Shown here piece by piece: positions 33,310 through 40,752 of a DNA stretch of 41,471 bases; within the stretch, counting starts at the first letter, position 1; each line of letters begins with the position of its first letter. A program made the translations under genes and the position numbers. The DNA comes from Muribaculaceae bacterium (GTDB lineage: Bacteria > Cyanobacteriota > Vampirovibrionia > Gastranaerophilales > Gastranaerophilaceae): NCBI GenBank assembly GCA_023665935.1, contig JAMPCZ010000004.1, forward strand, positions 1 to 41,471, read 5' to 3'. A model generated the notes under the pieces. It was not told the origin of the DNA, did no database searches, and saw only the letters and a program-made list of their open reading frames with translations.

Positions 33310-33723
33310 TTATTCATAACAGCAGCCACAGGTATCGGAAGATTGCCATAAGCCGTGAATATTACACATTTCAAGAGCTTTATCACTGTTGCATTTTTCT
33401 TGAAGATAGATTTTAGGTTCCTGCCCCGGGTACAAATAATGAAGTTTCATACAGTTTTTATCTTCCGAGATAACTTCTATAAATTGAATATGATGTTCAT
33501 CCGTCATTGGATGTGGTTCTTCCCCAACTCTGACTTCACATTTATTATCACCTGTCACATAAAATACAGGAACATGTTTTTCCCCCATTTCAGGTTCGTC
33601 AGTTTTTGCCTGCAAATATTCCATCGGCTGACCACAGCAAACAAGTTCGCCGTCACCGCGCAAAACAACCTGGATAGTCTGCCCGCAAAGCTTACATTTA
33701 TATAAATCTAAACGTTCGCCCAT
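33310..33723 (-). CDS. dfx: Desulfoferrodoxin (superoxide reductase)
   Basis: Reduces superoxide to hydrogen peroxide without making oxygen, a hallmark of anaerobes. The 137 residues contain both iron centres. Centre I is C10, C13, C29 and C30 in the N-terminal desulforedoxin-like domain. Centre II is H50, H71, H77, C120 and H123 (GEKHVPV, EPHPMTDEHHI, EMCNIHGLW), with Glu48 as the gating residue. The ligands are complete, so the enzyme should be active. AAAGGAG lies before ATG. It leads the dfx-ferritin transcript. A palindromic AT-rich site resembling a PerR box lies 32-46 bases upstream. Confidence 0.97.
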   Translation of the reverse strand: MGERLDLYKCKLCGQTIQVVLRGDGELVCCGQPMEYLQAKTDEPEMGEKHVPVFYVTGDNKCEVRVGEEPHPMTDEHHIQFIEVISEDKNCMKLHYLYPGQEPKIYLQEKCNSDKALEMCNIHGLWQSSDTCGCCYE

Positions 33724-33744
33724 AATTAACTCCTTTCTTGATAA

Positions 33745-33769
33745 AGTATAAATTTTAATAAACTTATAA
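33745..33769 (-). promoter_or_regulatory. dfx promoter -10 and PerR-like AT-rich site
   Basis: On the - strand a -10 box TATACT (33750-33745) is preceded 4 bases upstream by TTATAAGTTTATTAA (33769-33755). That matches 11 of 15 positions of the PerR box TTATAATTATTATAA. Its place between the -10 and -35 regions fits repression by a peroxide sensor. It rests on an AT-rich match and is tentative. Confidence 0.35.
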
Positions 33770-33822
33770 CATCCGAAAACAGGACAATAATCATAGGGGT
33801 AGACGAAAAAATTTCAGCATGC

Positions 33823-33828
33823 TAAAAT
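33823..33828 (+). promoter_or_regulatory. Promoter -10 of the SRP RNA gene
   Basis: TGC-TAAAAT (box 33823-33828) with a TAGACG -35 candidate (33800-33805, 17-nt spacer). The predicted start near 33835-33837 coincides with the first base of the terminal RNA stem. Confidence 0.6.
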
Positions 33829-33836
33829 AAACTCAA

Positions 33837-34091
33837 GTCGTGTTCCATGGGGTGTTGCGAGCCCTCGACCCGAAGCTTAGGCGGGGTGCAGAGCCTGTTG
33901 TGAGGGCTTTATGAACACGTTGAAATTTAGCATAATCGTTGATATCAGCGAATGCGACGGCGTAAACTTTCGAACCGTGTCAGGGGAGAAATCCAGCAGC
34001 ACTAAGATTGATTTTGCGGGTGTCGTATTTGATGAAGGAGAAAGTGCTAAAGGACATCTTGTTTGTAAATTTCGATAGACAGTGACACGAC
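33837..34091 (+). ncRNA. ffs: Signal recognition particle RNA, long form
   Basis: The Ffh-binding hairpin is clear: GTCAGG (33979-33984), GGA-GAAA-TCC stem and tetraloop (33985-33994), AGCAGC (33995-34000), followed by ACTAAG, the conserved pattern of helix 8. Further pairs stack outward: CGAC/GTCG, AAT/ATT, ATCA/TGAT, TTTAGCA/TGCTAAA. The ends close with GTCGTGT (33837-33843) and ACACGAC (34085-34091). The total of about 255 nt is far longer than a 4.5S RNA and matches the large class with an Alu domain. The 5' GC-rich part (33845-33910) would be that domain, but I cannot confirm its fold. It guides Ffh to exported nascent chains. Confidence 0.78.
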
Positions 34092-34106
34092 TTTTTATTT
34101 ATTTTT
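34085..34106 (+). terminator. SRP RNA terminator U-tract overlapping prepilin stop
   Basis: The closing stem of the SRP RNA ends at 34091 and TTTTTATTTATTTTT follows (34092-34106). This tract covers the stop codon and last codons of the convergent prepilin gene, so the two genes share their 3' ends. Confidence 0.65.
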
Positions 34107-34751
34107 AAGGTAATTCATATCGCCAAATGTTAGTACATACCATGCACAGCCAAAACCTGTTCCTGTTTTTGGAATGCATGTTCTTTCATAATCATCCAAA
34201 CCCGGAGCTCCATTTGGACGTAAGCCGATATCTTCAAAATACAACATTTCAAACAAATCTGTCCCCCATTGATTTGGACCCGCCAACCCGTTAACATCTA
34301 CAAAAAAATCGATATAATACCTGCTGGCATTACCTCTCCACCAAATAAATGTTCCGTTTAATAATTTTACTTTATAATGAGCAGAATTATTAGTATAACT
34401 AGCCCATAAACTTCCATTACGTAACTTATATGTAGCAGTTTTACAAACCTTATTAACATTTTTTGTTCCGCAATCATCAGCTAATTTCATAAAAGGTTTG
34501 ATATTATTAGCAATTATATTTGCAGATTGCTCATCTGCTCCGGTTATACCCCAACCGGAAACTCCGCCAAATTCATCTTCAGCAGCACGAATAACTTGGG
34601 ACAGGATAGATTGTATAGTCTTTAATTGAGTGTACACACGCTTATCTCTATTATTTTGAATAAGATTAGGAATGGTCATCGCCGCAACTACTCCGATTAT
34701 GCCCAGGGTGATTAAAGTTTCTGCTAAGGTAAAGGCATGTCGAACCCTCAC
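34095..34751 (-). CDS. Prepilin-like protein with a repeat-derived 5' end
   Basis: A 218-residue prepilin when started at GTG (34751): MRVRHAFTLAETLITLGIIG, with a short basic leader, A before F, Glu5, then a hydrophobic helix. The globular part contains VDVNGLAGPNQWGTDLFEM and ends TGFGCAWYVLTFGDMNYLKNK, closely matching the broken prepilin at 5466-6149. The frame also opens further upstream (ATG at 34832 or 34787), but that part reads through palindromic repeats A and D, so it would give an abnormal leader. The GTG itself lies in repeat A. No good Shine-Dalgarno can be assigned. The 3' end overlaps the SRP RNA terminator. Confidence 0.85.
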   Translation of the reverse strand: MRVRHAFTLAETLITLGIIGVVAAMTIPNLIQNNRDKRVYTQLKTIQSILSQVIRAAEDEFGGVSGWGITGADEQSANIIANNIKPFMKLADDCGTKNVNKVCKTATYKLRNGSLWASYTNNSAHYKVKLLNGTFIWWRGNASRYYIDFFVDVNGLAGPNQWGTDLFEMLYFEDIGLRPNGAPGLDDYERTCIPKTGTGFGCAWYVLTFGDMNYLKNK

Positions 34752-34841
34752 CCTGCCCTCTCCCTCGGAGAGGGGACATATCGTCATTGCGAGCGTATGC
34801 GAAGCAATCCAGCCTTTTAGATCCTGAAACAAGTTCAGGAT
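34744..34841. repeat. Palindromic repeats A, D and B upstream of the prepilin gene
   Basis: Element A: CCCTCTCC (34756-34763) and GGAGAGGG (34767-34774). Element D: GTCATTGCGAGCG (34783-34795) with GAAGCAATCCAG (34801-34812). B-like hairpin: ATCCTGAA (34821-34828) and TTCAGGAT (34834-34841). The three are the same kinds of element as at 24950-25340. The following 130 bases to 34972 hold further GC-poor sequence and a run of nine C (34925-34933 region), with no gene seen. Confidence 0.75.
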
Positions 34842-34972
34842 GACACGGGCTATTCTGTCCCTCTCAAGGGGGCAGATAAATGTAAATCCCGCAAAGCTAG
34901 GAAAGACAAGCCTTAAAAGGTTACCCCCCCCCGATTTTCTTGATATTGTTGAGTTCTAGCATACTTTCATCC

Positions 34973-35929
34973 TTATCTTAACTCTTTTTCTGCAATGTAT
35001 CTCGGACGAGCTTTAACTTCCCGATAAACTTGTCCGACATATTCTCCGATTACCCCAAGGCAAAATAACTGCAAACCGCCGAAAAACGAAAGCATAATAA
35101 TAGCTGTCGCGTAACCGTTTGGAGAATCGTTCAAAAAAACTTTTTCAAAAATCGTTTCTAAACCAACAAGAATTGAACCGATAAACATAATAAACCCCAA
35201 AACTGCAATAATTCTCAACGGAACAACACTGAACGAAGTTATACCATTCAAAGCTAAAGTCATAAGCGACATAAAATTAAACTTAGATTCGCCGGCAAAA
35301 CGAGGTTTAACATCAAATTTAACGATTTTTGATTTTAGTCCGACTTCATGGAAAAAACCGCGAAGAAATAGGGCTTTTTCAGGATACATATCCATAATAT
35401 CAAGAGCTCTTTTACTCACCAATCTGTAATCGGAATGATTCATAGGAATTTTGGCACCGAGCAGGTTCATTAACTTATAGAACAAAACCGCTGTGGTCTT
35501 TTTGAAAAAAGAATCACTTTTTCTGTCATTTCTAACACCCAAAACAATGTCATTACCCTCAATATAAGCATCAACAAATTTTTCAATCGACATTTCATCC
35601 TGCTGCAAATCCGCATCAATTGAAATAGAGCAATCACAGCCCAGGGCATTTACACCTTTAAGCCCTGCAATAAGAGCTTTTTGATTACCATAATTTCTAA
35701 CGAATTTTAAAGCCTTAACCTGCTCAGGATTAGCCGTGTGAAGATTCTCAATTATTTCCCAAGTTTTGTCATTTGAACCGTCATCAACCAAATACAAATA
35801 ACTGTTAGATGAAATCTTACCCTTTTCAAACAACATGTGCAAAACTTCTAAAAGCCTGTTTACAGTAGCTTCAACACAAAGCTCTTCATTGTAACAAGGA
35901 ATAATTACGGCTAATCTTGGAATTTGCAT
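34973..35929 (-). CDS. GtrB/DPM1-like family 2 glycosyltransferase
   Basis: A 318-residue enzyme that attaches a sugar to a polyprenyl phosphate. The catalytic domain shows LAVIIPCYNEE, LVDDGSNDKTWEI, KFVRNYGNQKALIAGL and SIDADLQQDE with the DxD-like metal site. MNHSDYRLVSKRALD and LRGFFHEVG follow. Two C-terminal membrane helices (LRIIAVLGFIMFIGSILVGL and ATAIIMLSFFGGLQLFCLGV) and IGEYVGQVYREVKARPRYI are typical of GtrB and ArnC relatives. It probably supplies lipid-linked sugar for surface glycosylation. It diverges from the deacetylase gene, with 63 bases between starts. Confidence 0.94.
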   Translation of the reverse strand: MQIPRLAVIIPCYNEELCVEATVNRLLEVLHMLFEKGKISSNSYLYLVDDGSNDKTWEIIENLHTANPEQVKALKFVRNYGNQKALIAGLKGVNALGCDCSISIDADLQQDEMSIEKFVDAYIEGNDIVLGVRNDRKSDSFFKKTTAVLFYKLMNLLGAKIPMNHSDYRLVSKRALDIMDMYPEKALFLRGFFHEVGLKSKIVKFDVKPRFAGESKFNFMSLMTLALNGITSFSVVPLRIIAVLGFIMFIGSILVGLETIFEKVFLNDSPNGYATAIIMLSFFGGLQLFCLGVIGEYVGQVYREVKARPRYIAEKELR

Positions 35930-35992
35930 TTTGCCCCACTTTCTTCTATAATTATATTATTTTAAGAATAAGAATAAAGCAAGGATATGTAA

Positions 35993-36838
35993 ATGGTTAA
36001 CAAAAAATTTATATTGAACGCTGATGATTTCGGGCTGAGCAAGTTTCACAATCAAGCAGCATTAGAAGGATATAATAACGGATTTTTAACAAGTGCAAGC
36101 CTCTGTGCAAACGGTGAAGCATTTGACAGCGCAGTACACGATATTATTCCGGACTGTCCGAATTTGGGAGTCGGGGTTCACCTAAATATTATTGAAGGTA
36201 AGGCATTAACCTCATGTCCGCTGTTAACAAATAAAAAAAGTGAATTTGATATCGGATATCTTTATCTGCTGCTTAACAGCCGTAATCAAAATCTGTTAGA
36301 TCAAATTGAAAACGAATTTAGAGCCCAAATAGAAAAAATCGCGAAAGTAACAAAGGTTGACCACCTGGATTCACATGTTCATACGCATTCGATACCCGCA
36401 ATCTTTGATATTACGTGTAAACTTGCTAAAGAATTTGGGATTCCTTATGTTAGAACCCAGTTTGAAGAATTTTATTTAATTCCAAAATTCACAAAACACC
36501 TTAGTTTTAAATACCCGATAAATATTATAAAAGTCGGATTACTTCAATTTTTCACAGAACTAAACAGAGTGACTTTAGACAAATACAATCTTAATACAAA
36601 CGATTCCATAATCGGAGTCGGCTATACCGGCATGATGGATGCAGATGCAATAGAATACGGATTAAAAGCGATCGAAGATGGATTTGTGGTGGAAGCACTG
36701 ATTCACCCATGTAAATATGATAAATTGACCAAAAATTCACACGCGAAAGAATTTTTAATCACTCAAGATAAAACACTGCAAGACACAATATCAAGACTTG
36801 GCTTTGAAATAACAAACTATAAAAACTTAGACGTATGA
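35993..36838 (+). CDS. ChbG/HpnK (YdjC) family carbohydrate deacetylase
   Basis: A 281-residue member of the YdjC family, whose members remove acetyl groups from chito-oligosaccharides (ChbG) or from hopanoid-linked GlcNAc (HpnK). Visible: NADDFG at 9-14 with the metal and base Asp, GVGVHLNIIEGK at about 59-70, and HLDSHVHTH at 124-132 with the metal His. The C-terminus has VEALIHPCKYD. The substrate is not decided by sequence; proximity to a GtrB-like glycosyltransferase favours a surface glycan. AAGGA about 8 nt before ATG. It overlaps the next gene by 4 bases (ATGA), so the pair is translationally coupled. Confidence 0.92.
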   Translation: MVNKKFILNADDFGLSKFHNQAALEGYNNGFLTSASLCANGEAFDSAVHDIIPDCPNLGVGVHLNIIEGKALTSCPLLTNKKSEFDIGYLYLLLNSRNQNLLDQIENEFRAQIEKIAKVTKVDHLDSHVHTHSIPAIFDITCKLAKEFGIPYVRTQFEEFYLIPKFTKHLSFKYPINIIKVGLLQFFTELNRVTLDKYNLNTNDSIIGVGYTGMMDADAIEYGLKAIEDGFVVEALIHPCKYDKLTKNSHAKEFLITQDKTLQDTISRLGFEITNYKNLDV

Positions 36839-38643
36839 AAAAACACCTGACGACATTATTCTTAATTTTATTATTCTCAGCATTTGCAATTTTTATCAGT
36901 ATTGCAGAAAAGTCTAAAAACATACTGAATGTGATAACGCCAAATAAAATAACAATAGATGATAAAAGCGGCGAAAAAACTGTTTGTATTGAAAATATTG
37001 AAGCGTTTTCGCTTGAACCTGATGAGGAATTTTTTGATAAGTATTCAAAAGAATTACAACTTTCAAAAATTGATATGATAAGCCTTGGATATTTAGCTCA
37101 GGAATTTGCTCAAAAAACGCTATACAATCAAAGGGTAACAATAGAATTAAGCGGAAAAATAACAAGTGAGTGCGAATGGGGGAAAGTCAAATTAAACGGA
37201 ATTGACTATAAAAACTTGATTGACTACAGCGGGTTTGGTTTGGCTGAGGGAAAAATCGCAGCACCTGACAAATTCAAAAAGAACCTGGAAAAAGCAAGAA
37301 AACTTGACCTTGTTGTATTAAATCATCATTCAGGCAAATACCACACTCTGACTTGTCCATACGGCGAAGTCGCGCATGATATGGTTATTATTCCGAAAAA
37401 ACAATTGCCGAAAAGTACAAAACCATGTAAATTTTGCCATCAGCAAAAGCCTAAAAAATACAGATTTAAAAAAGGGTTTAATATCTTTAAACCGCACAAT
37501 ATTCCCCAACCGCCGCTGAGTATTACGGACGGAGATGTAAAATTTTTGGTAACTGATTTTACAAAGCAGCTGAAACCAAACACCATGTGTCAGGCAAATG
37601 TATGCAAAGAACTTGTTAACACGATAAATTCCGCAAATAATACCCTGGATATCGCAATATACGGATATCAAGAAGTACCTGCGATAACTCAAGCCCTCAA
37701 AAACGCAAAATCAAGAGGGGTAAAAATAAGATTTGTCTATGACCAGTATTTTAACCCAGCAAAAGACTATTACAAAGACAATCAAATTATTCTTAACCTT
37801 GCAGATGAGTATAAATCCGACAGGGGCGAAAAAGCAACGCCAAGTAATATGCTGATGCACAACAAATTTATCATCATTGACAACAAAACCGTTTTTACCG
37901 GTTCTATGAACCTATCACCAACCGGATTATCGGGCTATGATGTAAATAACATCGTTGTAATTCATTCAAAAGAAATTGCCGAAATATACACTAAAGAGTT
38001 TGAGCAAATGCTCAGCGGAAAATTTCACAAGCAAAAAGAAAAACTTAATCTGCCAAATAAATTCATCGTTGGGTCAACCGAAATCGAAGTTTATTTTTCA
38101 CCTAAAGACAAGGCTTCTGTAAGGATTCGGGAACTGCTCCAGGGTGCAAAACACTATATCTATATTCCTGCATTTCTTATAACCCACAGTGAAATTACGA
38201 ACGAATTAGTGCAAGCAAAGCAACGCGGAGTAGATATTCGGATAATAATTGATGCAAACAGTACCAACATGAGAAACTCCAAACACAGTCTGCTTCGACA
38301 AAGCGGAATACTGCTAAAAACAGAAAACTACGCCGGCAAACTTCACTCAAAATCTATGATAATTGATGATGAATACGTTATTGCAGGTTCCATGAACTTC
38401 TCAAACAGCGGAGAAAATAAAAATGATGAGAATCTGCTCGTCATAAAAAATCCAAAACTTGCCAAATTTAACAAAGAATTTTTCCTTTATTTATGGACAG
38501 TCATTCCGAACAAGTACTTAAAACGCAACGCGCGCGCAGAAAGCCGAGAATCAATAGGCGCATGTGCTGACGGAATCGACAACAATTTCAACGGCAAAAT
38601 TGATATGCAAGAAGATTTATGCAAGGGTAAACAATCGCAATAA
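36835..38643 (+). CDS. SNase-like/phospholipase D-family nuclease with zinc and metal-binding motifs
   Basis: A 602-residue multidomain protein. Residues 5-22 are a hydrophobic signal or anchor. About 35-150 resemble a staphylococcal-nuclease-like fold, with YNQRVTIELSG and an ending FKKNLEKARK. About 160-205 carry a His/Cys cluster (H164, H165, H170, C174, H181, C198, C201, H202) that looks like a zinc site. Two PLD motifs follow: HNKFIIID (H342, K344, D349) and HSKSMIID (H504, K506, D511), each with GSMN. The tail CADGIDNNFNGKID, with a last Cys at 596, is a calcium-type metal-binding motif. It may be an exported nuclease, not a cardiolipin synthase. The combination is unusual. Confidence 0.85.
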   Translation: MKKHLTTLFLILLFSAFAIFISIAEKSKNILNVITPNKITIDDKSGEKTVCIENIEAFSLEPDEEFFDKYSKELQLSKIDMISLGYLAQEFAQKTLYNQRVTIELSGKITSECEWGKVKLNGIDYKNLIDYSGFGLAEGKIAAPDKFKKNLEKARKLDLVVLNHHSGKYHTLTCPYGEVAHDMVIIPKKQLPKSTKPCKFCHQQKPKKYRFKKGFNIFKPHNIPQPPLSITDGDVKFLVTDFTKQLKPNTMCQANVCKELVNTINSANNTLDIAIYGYQEVPAITQALKNAKSRGVKIRFVYDQYFNPAKDYYKDNQIILNLADEYKSDRGEKATPSNMLMHNKFIIIDNKTVFTGSMNLSPTGLSGYDVNNIVVIHSKEIAEIYTKEFEQMLSGKFHKQKEKLNLPNKFIVGSTEIEVYFSPKDKASVRIRELLQGAKHYIYIPAFLITHSEITNELVQAKQRGVDIRIIIDANSTNMRNSKHSLLRQSGILLKTENYAGKLHSKSMIIDDEYVIAGSMNFSNSGENKNDENLLVIKNPKLAKFNKEFFLYLWTVIPNKYLKRNARAESRESIGACADGIDNNFNGKIDMQEDLCKGKQSQ

Positions 38644-38653
38644 AGGGTAGGAA

Positions 38654-38693
38654 GTTAATAAGTTAATAAGTTAATAAGTTAATAAGTTAATAA
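38654..38693 (+). repeat. Tandem repeat, five copies of GTTAATAA
   Basis: Five perfect 8-bp units begin 11 bases after the PLD gene stop. The sequence GTTAATAAGTTAA also occurs once at about 32782-32794, at the ferritin 3' end. The repeat is AT-rich and lies outside genes, so copy number could vary. Confidence 0.95.
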
Positions 38694-38712
38694 GAAATTA
38701 AGACTTTAAGTA

Positions 38713-38757
38713 TTTGGGGGAGATACCCAAACCTACTTAGGCTCGTTGTCCTAAGTA
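38713..38757. terminator. Two hairpins after the PLD-family gene
   Basis: TTTGGG (38713-38718) pairs with CCCAAA (38726-38731), and TACTTAGG (38734-38741) pairs perfectly with CCTAAGTA (38750-38757). Neither has a U-tract, so a terminator role is uncertain; they may instead be repeat-type palindromes. Confidence 0.45.
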
Positions 38758-38773
38758 TCAATACAATACACTA

Positions 38774-38957
38774 CGGCGGAGCCGTCCCCGCGGAGCGCGT
38801 TAATTGCTCATTATTCTCATTAACTGGTAGCATAATGCCCCGTCCGGCGAACCCCAATAGTGCAAATATCAACTGCACCACGGCGGAGCCGTCCCCACGG
38901 AGCGCGTTAATTGCTCATTATTCTCATTAATTGGTAGCATAATGCCCCGTCCGGCGA
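38774..38957. repeat. Duplicated 77-bp GC-rich element next to argS
   Basis: Two direct copies, 38774-38850 and 38881-38957, offset by 107 bp and differing at 2 of 77 positions. Each starts CGGCGGAGCCGTCCCC, has an AT-rich core TTAATTGCTCATTATTC, and ends CCCCGTCCGGCGA. The 3' copy ends 3 bases before the argS stop. There is no open frame and no T-run of a terminator. The ends are far richer in G+C than the surroundings. Apart from this, the hairpins and the tandem repeat, I see nothing in 38644-38960. Confidence 0.9.
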
Positions 38958-38960
38958 GGA

Positions 38961-40694
38961 CTACATGCGTTCCGGAGCGGTTACAGCTAAAATACCTAAA
39001 GCATTAGCCAAGACAGTTTTAAACGCGTAAACAAGAGCAAGTCGGGCTTTTGTAAGCTCAACATCGTCTGTAATAACCCTTGTTGAATTATAGAACGAAT
39101 GGAACTCAGCCGCAAGATCTTGAACATAGCGGCAAATCGTATAAACTTGACGAGTTCGCGCGGACATATCAATCAATGACTTAAATTCTTCAAGCTTTAA
39201 GATGAGTTTTCTTGCATCTTTTACGGTAAGAGTAATAATAGATTTGTCAAAATCTGTTACCAGTTTTGAAAACTCATCTTCGGATAAAACAGCAGGAATC
39301 GTCTTACCTGATTCAGTATCAAGTTTATCCTGAGTTGCATTTCTGATGATTGAACAAGCTCTGGCATGAGCGTATTGAACATAGAAAACAGGGTTTTCGT
39401 CTGATTTTGTTTTAGCAAGCTCAATATCAAAATCAAGAGTTGTATCAATATTTCTCATAGACATCCAAAAACGAGTTGCATCAACACCCACTTCTTCAAT
39501 CAAATCTTCAAGGGTAACCATATTTTTACGTTTACCCATACGTACTTCGTTACCGTTTATTACAAGGTTCACAAGCTGGCCCAACAGGACTTCAAGCTTG
39601 TTCGGGTCATAGCCAAGAGCCTCAATTGAAGCCTTAACACGTGCAACATAACCGTGGTGATCGGCACCCCAAATATTAATCATTCTGTCAAAACCGCGCT
39701 CAAGTTTATCAACGTGGTAAGCAATATCAGCAGTCAAATACGTATTTGACCCATCAGCTTTTTTAATAACTCTATCTTGATCATCGCCGTAATCGGAAGA
39801 CTTGAACCAGTCAGCACCTTCTTTTTGGTAGATTTTACCGCTATTTTTAAGTTTTTGAACACACTCCTCAACTTTTCCGCTATTATGAAGAGTTAATTCA
39901 GAGTAGAACTTATCGAATTTCACTCTAAAATTATCAAGTAAATCACGCTGCACTTTTTGTTCATAAGCTTTTGCAAAATCACAGTAGATTTGCAAATCAA
40001 GAGCATCAACATCGTTTTCGACCCTTAATTCCGGGTGGTCAGCAAGAAAAGCTTTCGCAACCGGGATTAAATAATCACCCGGATAAAAATTCTTTCTTTC
40101 GATTTCATCCTCAGGGAAATCAATATTGATTCCTAGTTCCTGTTTCACCCTTATAACAAGCGAACGACCGAGTTTTTGAATCTGTGAGCCTGCATCATTG
40201 ATGTAAAATTCTTGATAAACATCATGACCATAGAATTTTAACAAATTAGCAAGTGCGCTGCCCATTGCAGCCCATCTACCATGACCGATATGAAACGGGC
40301 CTGTAGGATTTGCCGAAATATATTCTAAAATAATTTTTTCTTTCTCAATATTATCAGGTCTGCCAAAGTTTTCTTTCTTAGAGTAAATTTCACCGATTAA
40401 ATCAATTAAAAGAGATTCTCCGGCTTTGAAATTAATGAATCCGCCTATTACAGAATACTCACTATCCTCTTTTTCTACAAATTCAACAATCGCATTTGCA
40501 ATCATAGGAGGGGCAATTTTAGCACTACGAGCAAGTGATGAAACATTTATCGCAAAATCACCAAATTCGGGATTTTTAGGACGTTCCACAGGCAGAGCTC
40601 CCTTGACATATTCGCTCATTTGACCTAACTTACCAGCTTCAATTGCTTTAATAATAGCGTTTTCAATTTTATCTAAAAAATAATTCTTTAACAT
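38961..40694 (-). CDS. argS: Arginyl-tRNA synthetase
   Basis: Charges tRNA-Arg. The 577 residues are the usual class I length. They show the N-terminal Add1 domain (PKNPEFGDFAINV), the HIGH motif in SANPTGPFHIGHGRWAAMGSALA, the DVYQEFYINDAGSQI segment, MGKRKNMVTLEDL as the KMSKS-equivalent loop, and the C-terminal anticodon-binding domain ending LANALGILAVTAPERM. AGAGG precedes ATG at 5-6 nt. The stop codon abuts the GC-rich duplicated element. The gene is not linked to others here. Confidence 0.98.
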   Translation of the reverse strand: MLKNYFLDKIENAIIKAIEAGKLGQMSEYVKGALPVERPKNPEFGDFAINVSSLARSAKIAPPMIANAIVEFVEKEDSEYSVIGGFINFKAGESLLIDLIGEIYSKKENFGRPDNIEKEKIILEYISANPTGPFHIGHGRWAAMGSALANLLKFYGHDVYQEFYINDAGSQIQKLGRSLVIRVKQELGINIDFPEDEIERKNFYPGDYLIPVAKAFLADHPELRVENDVDALDLQIYCDFAKAYEQKVQRDLLDNFRVKFDKFYSELTLHNSGKVEECVQKLKNSGKIYQKEGADWFKSSDYGDDQDRVIKKADGSNTYLTADIAYHVDKLERGFDRMINIWGADHHGYVARVKASIEALGYDPNKLEVLLGQLVNLVINGNEVRMGKRKNMVTLEDLIEEVGVDATRFWMSMRNIDTTLDFDIELAKTKSDENPVFYVQYAHARACSIIRNATQDKLDTESGKTIPAVLSEDEFSKLVTDFDKSIITLTVKDARKLILKLEEFKSLIDMSARTRQVYTICRYVQDLAAEFHSFYNSTRVITDDVELTKARLALVYAFKTVLANALGILAVTAPERM

Positions 40695-40752
40695 AACTAC
40701 CTCTTATTATCTCAGTAAAATTATTATATTATAAACAGGATATAAGGTAAAG

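Noticed and set aside
33837-33919. Separate small RNA closed by CGTGTTC/GAACACG
   Set aside because: This pairing competes with the outer stem to 34085-34091; the SRP helix 8 motif downstream makes a single longer RNA more likely.
36835-38643. Cardiolipin synthase
   Set aside because: Only a short N-terminal hydrophobic segment is present, and SNase-like and metal-binding regions surround the PLD motifs; this fits a nuclease better.
38654-38957. CRISPR-like array
   Set aside because: The octamers are contiguous without spacers and the larger repeat has only two copies; no cas genes nearby.
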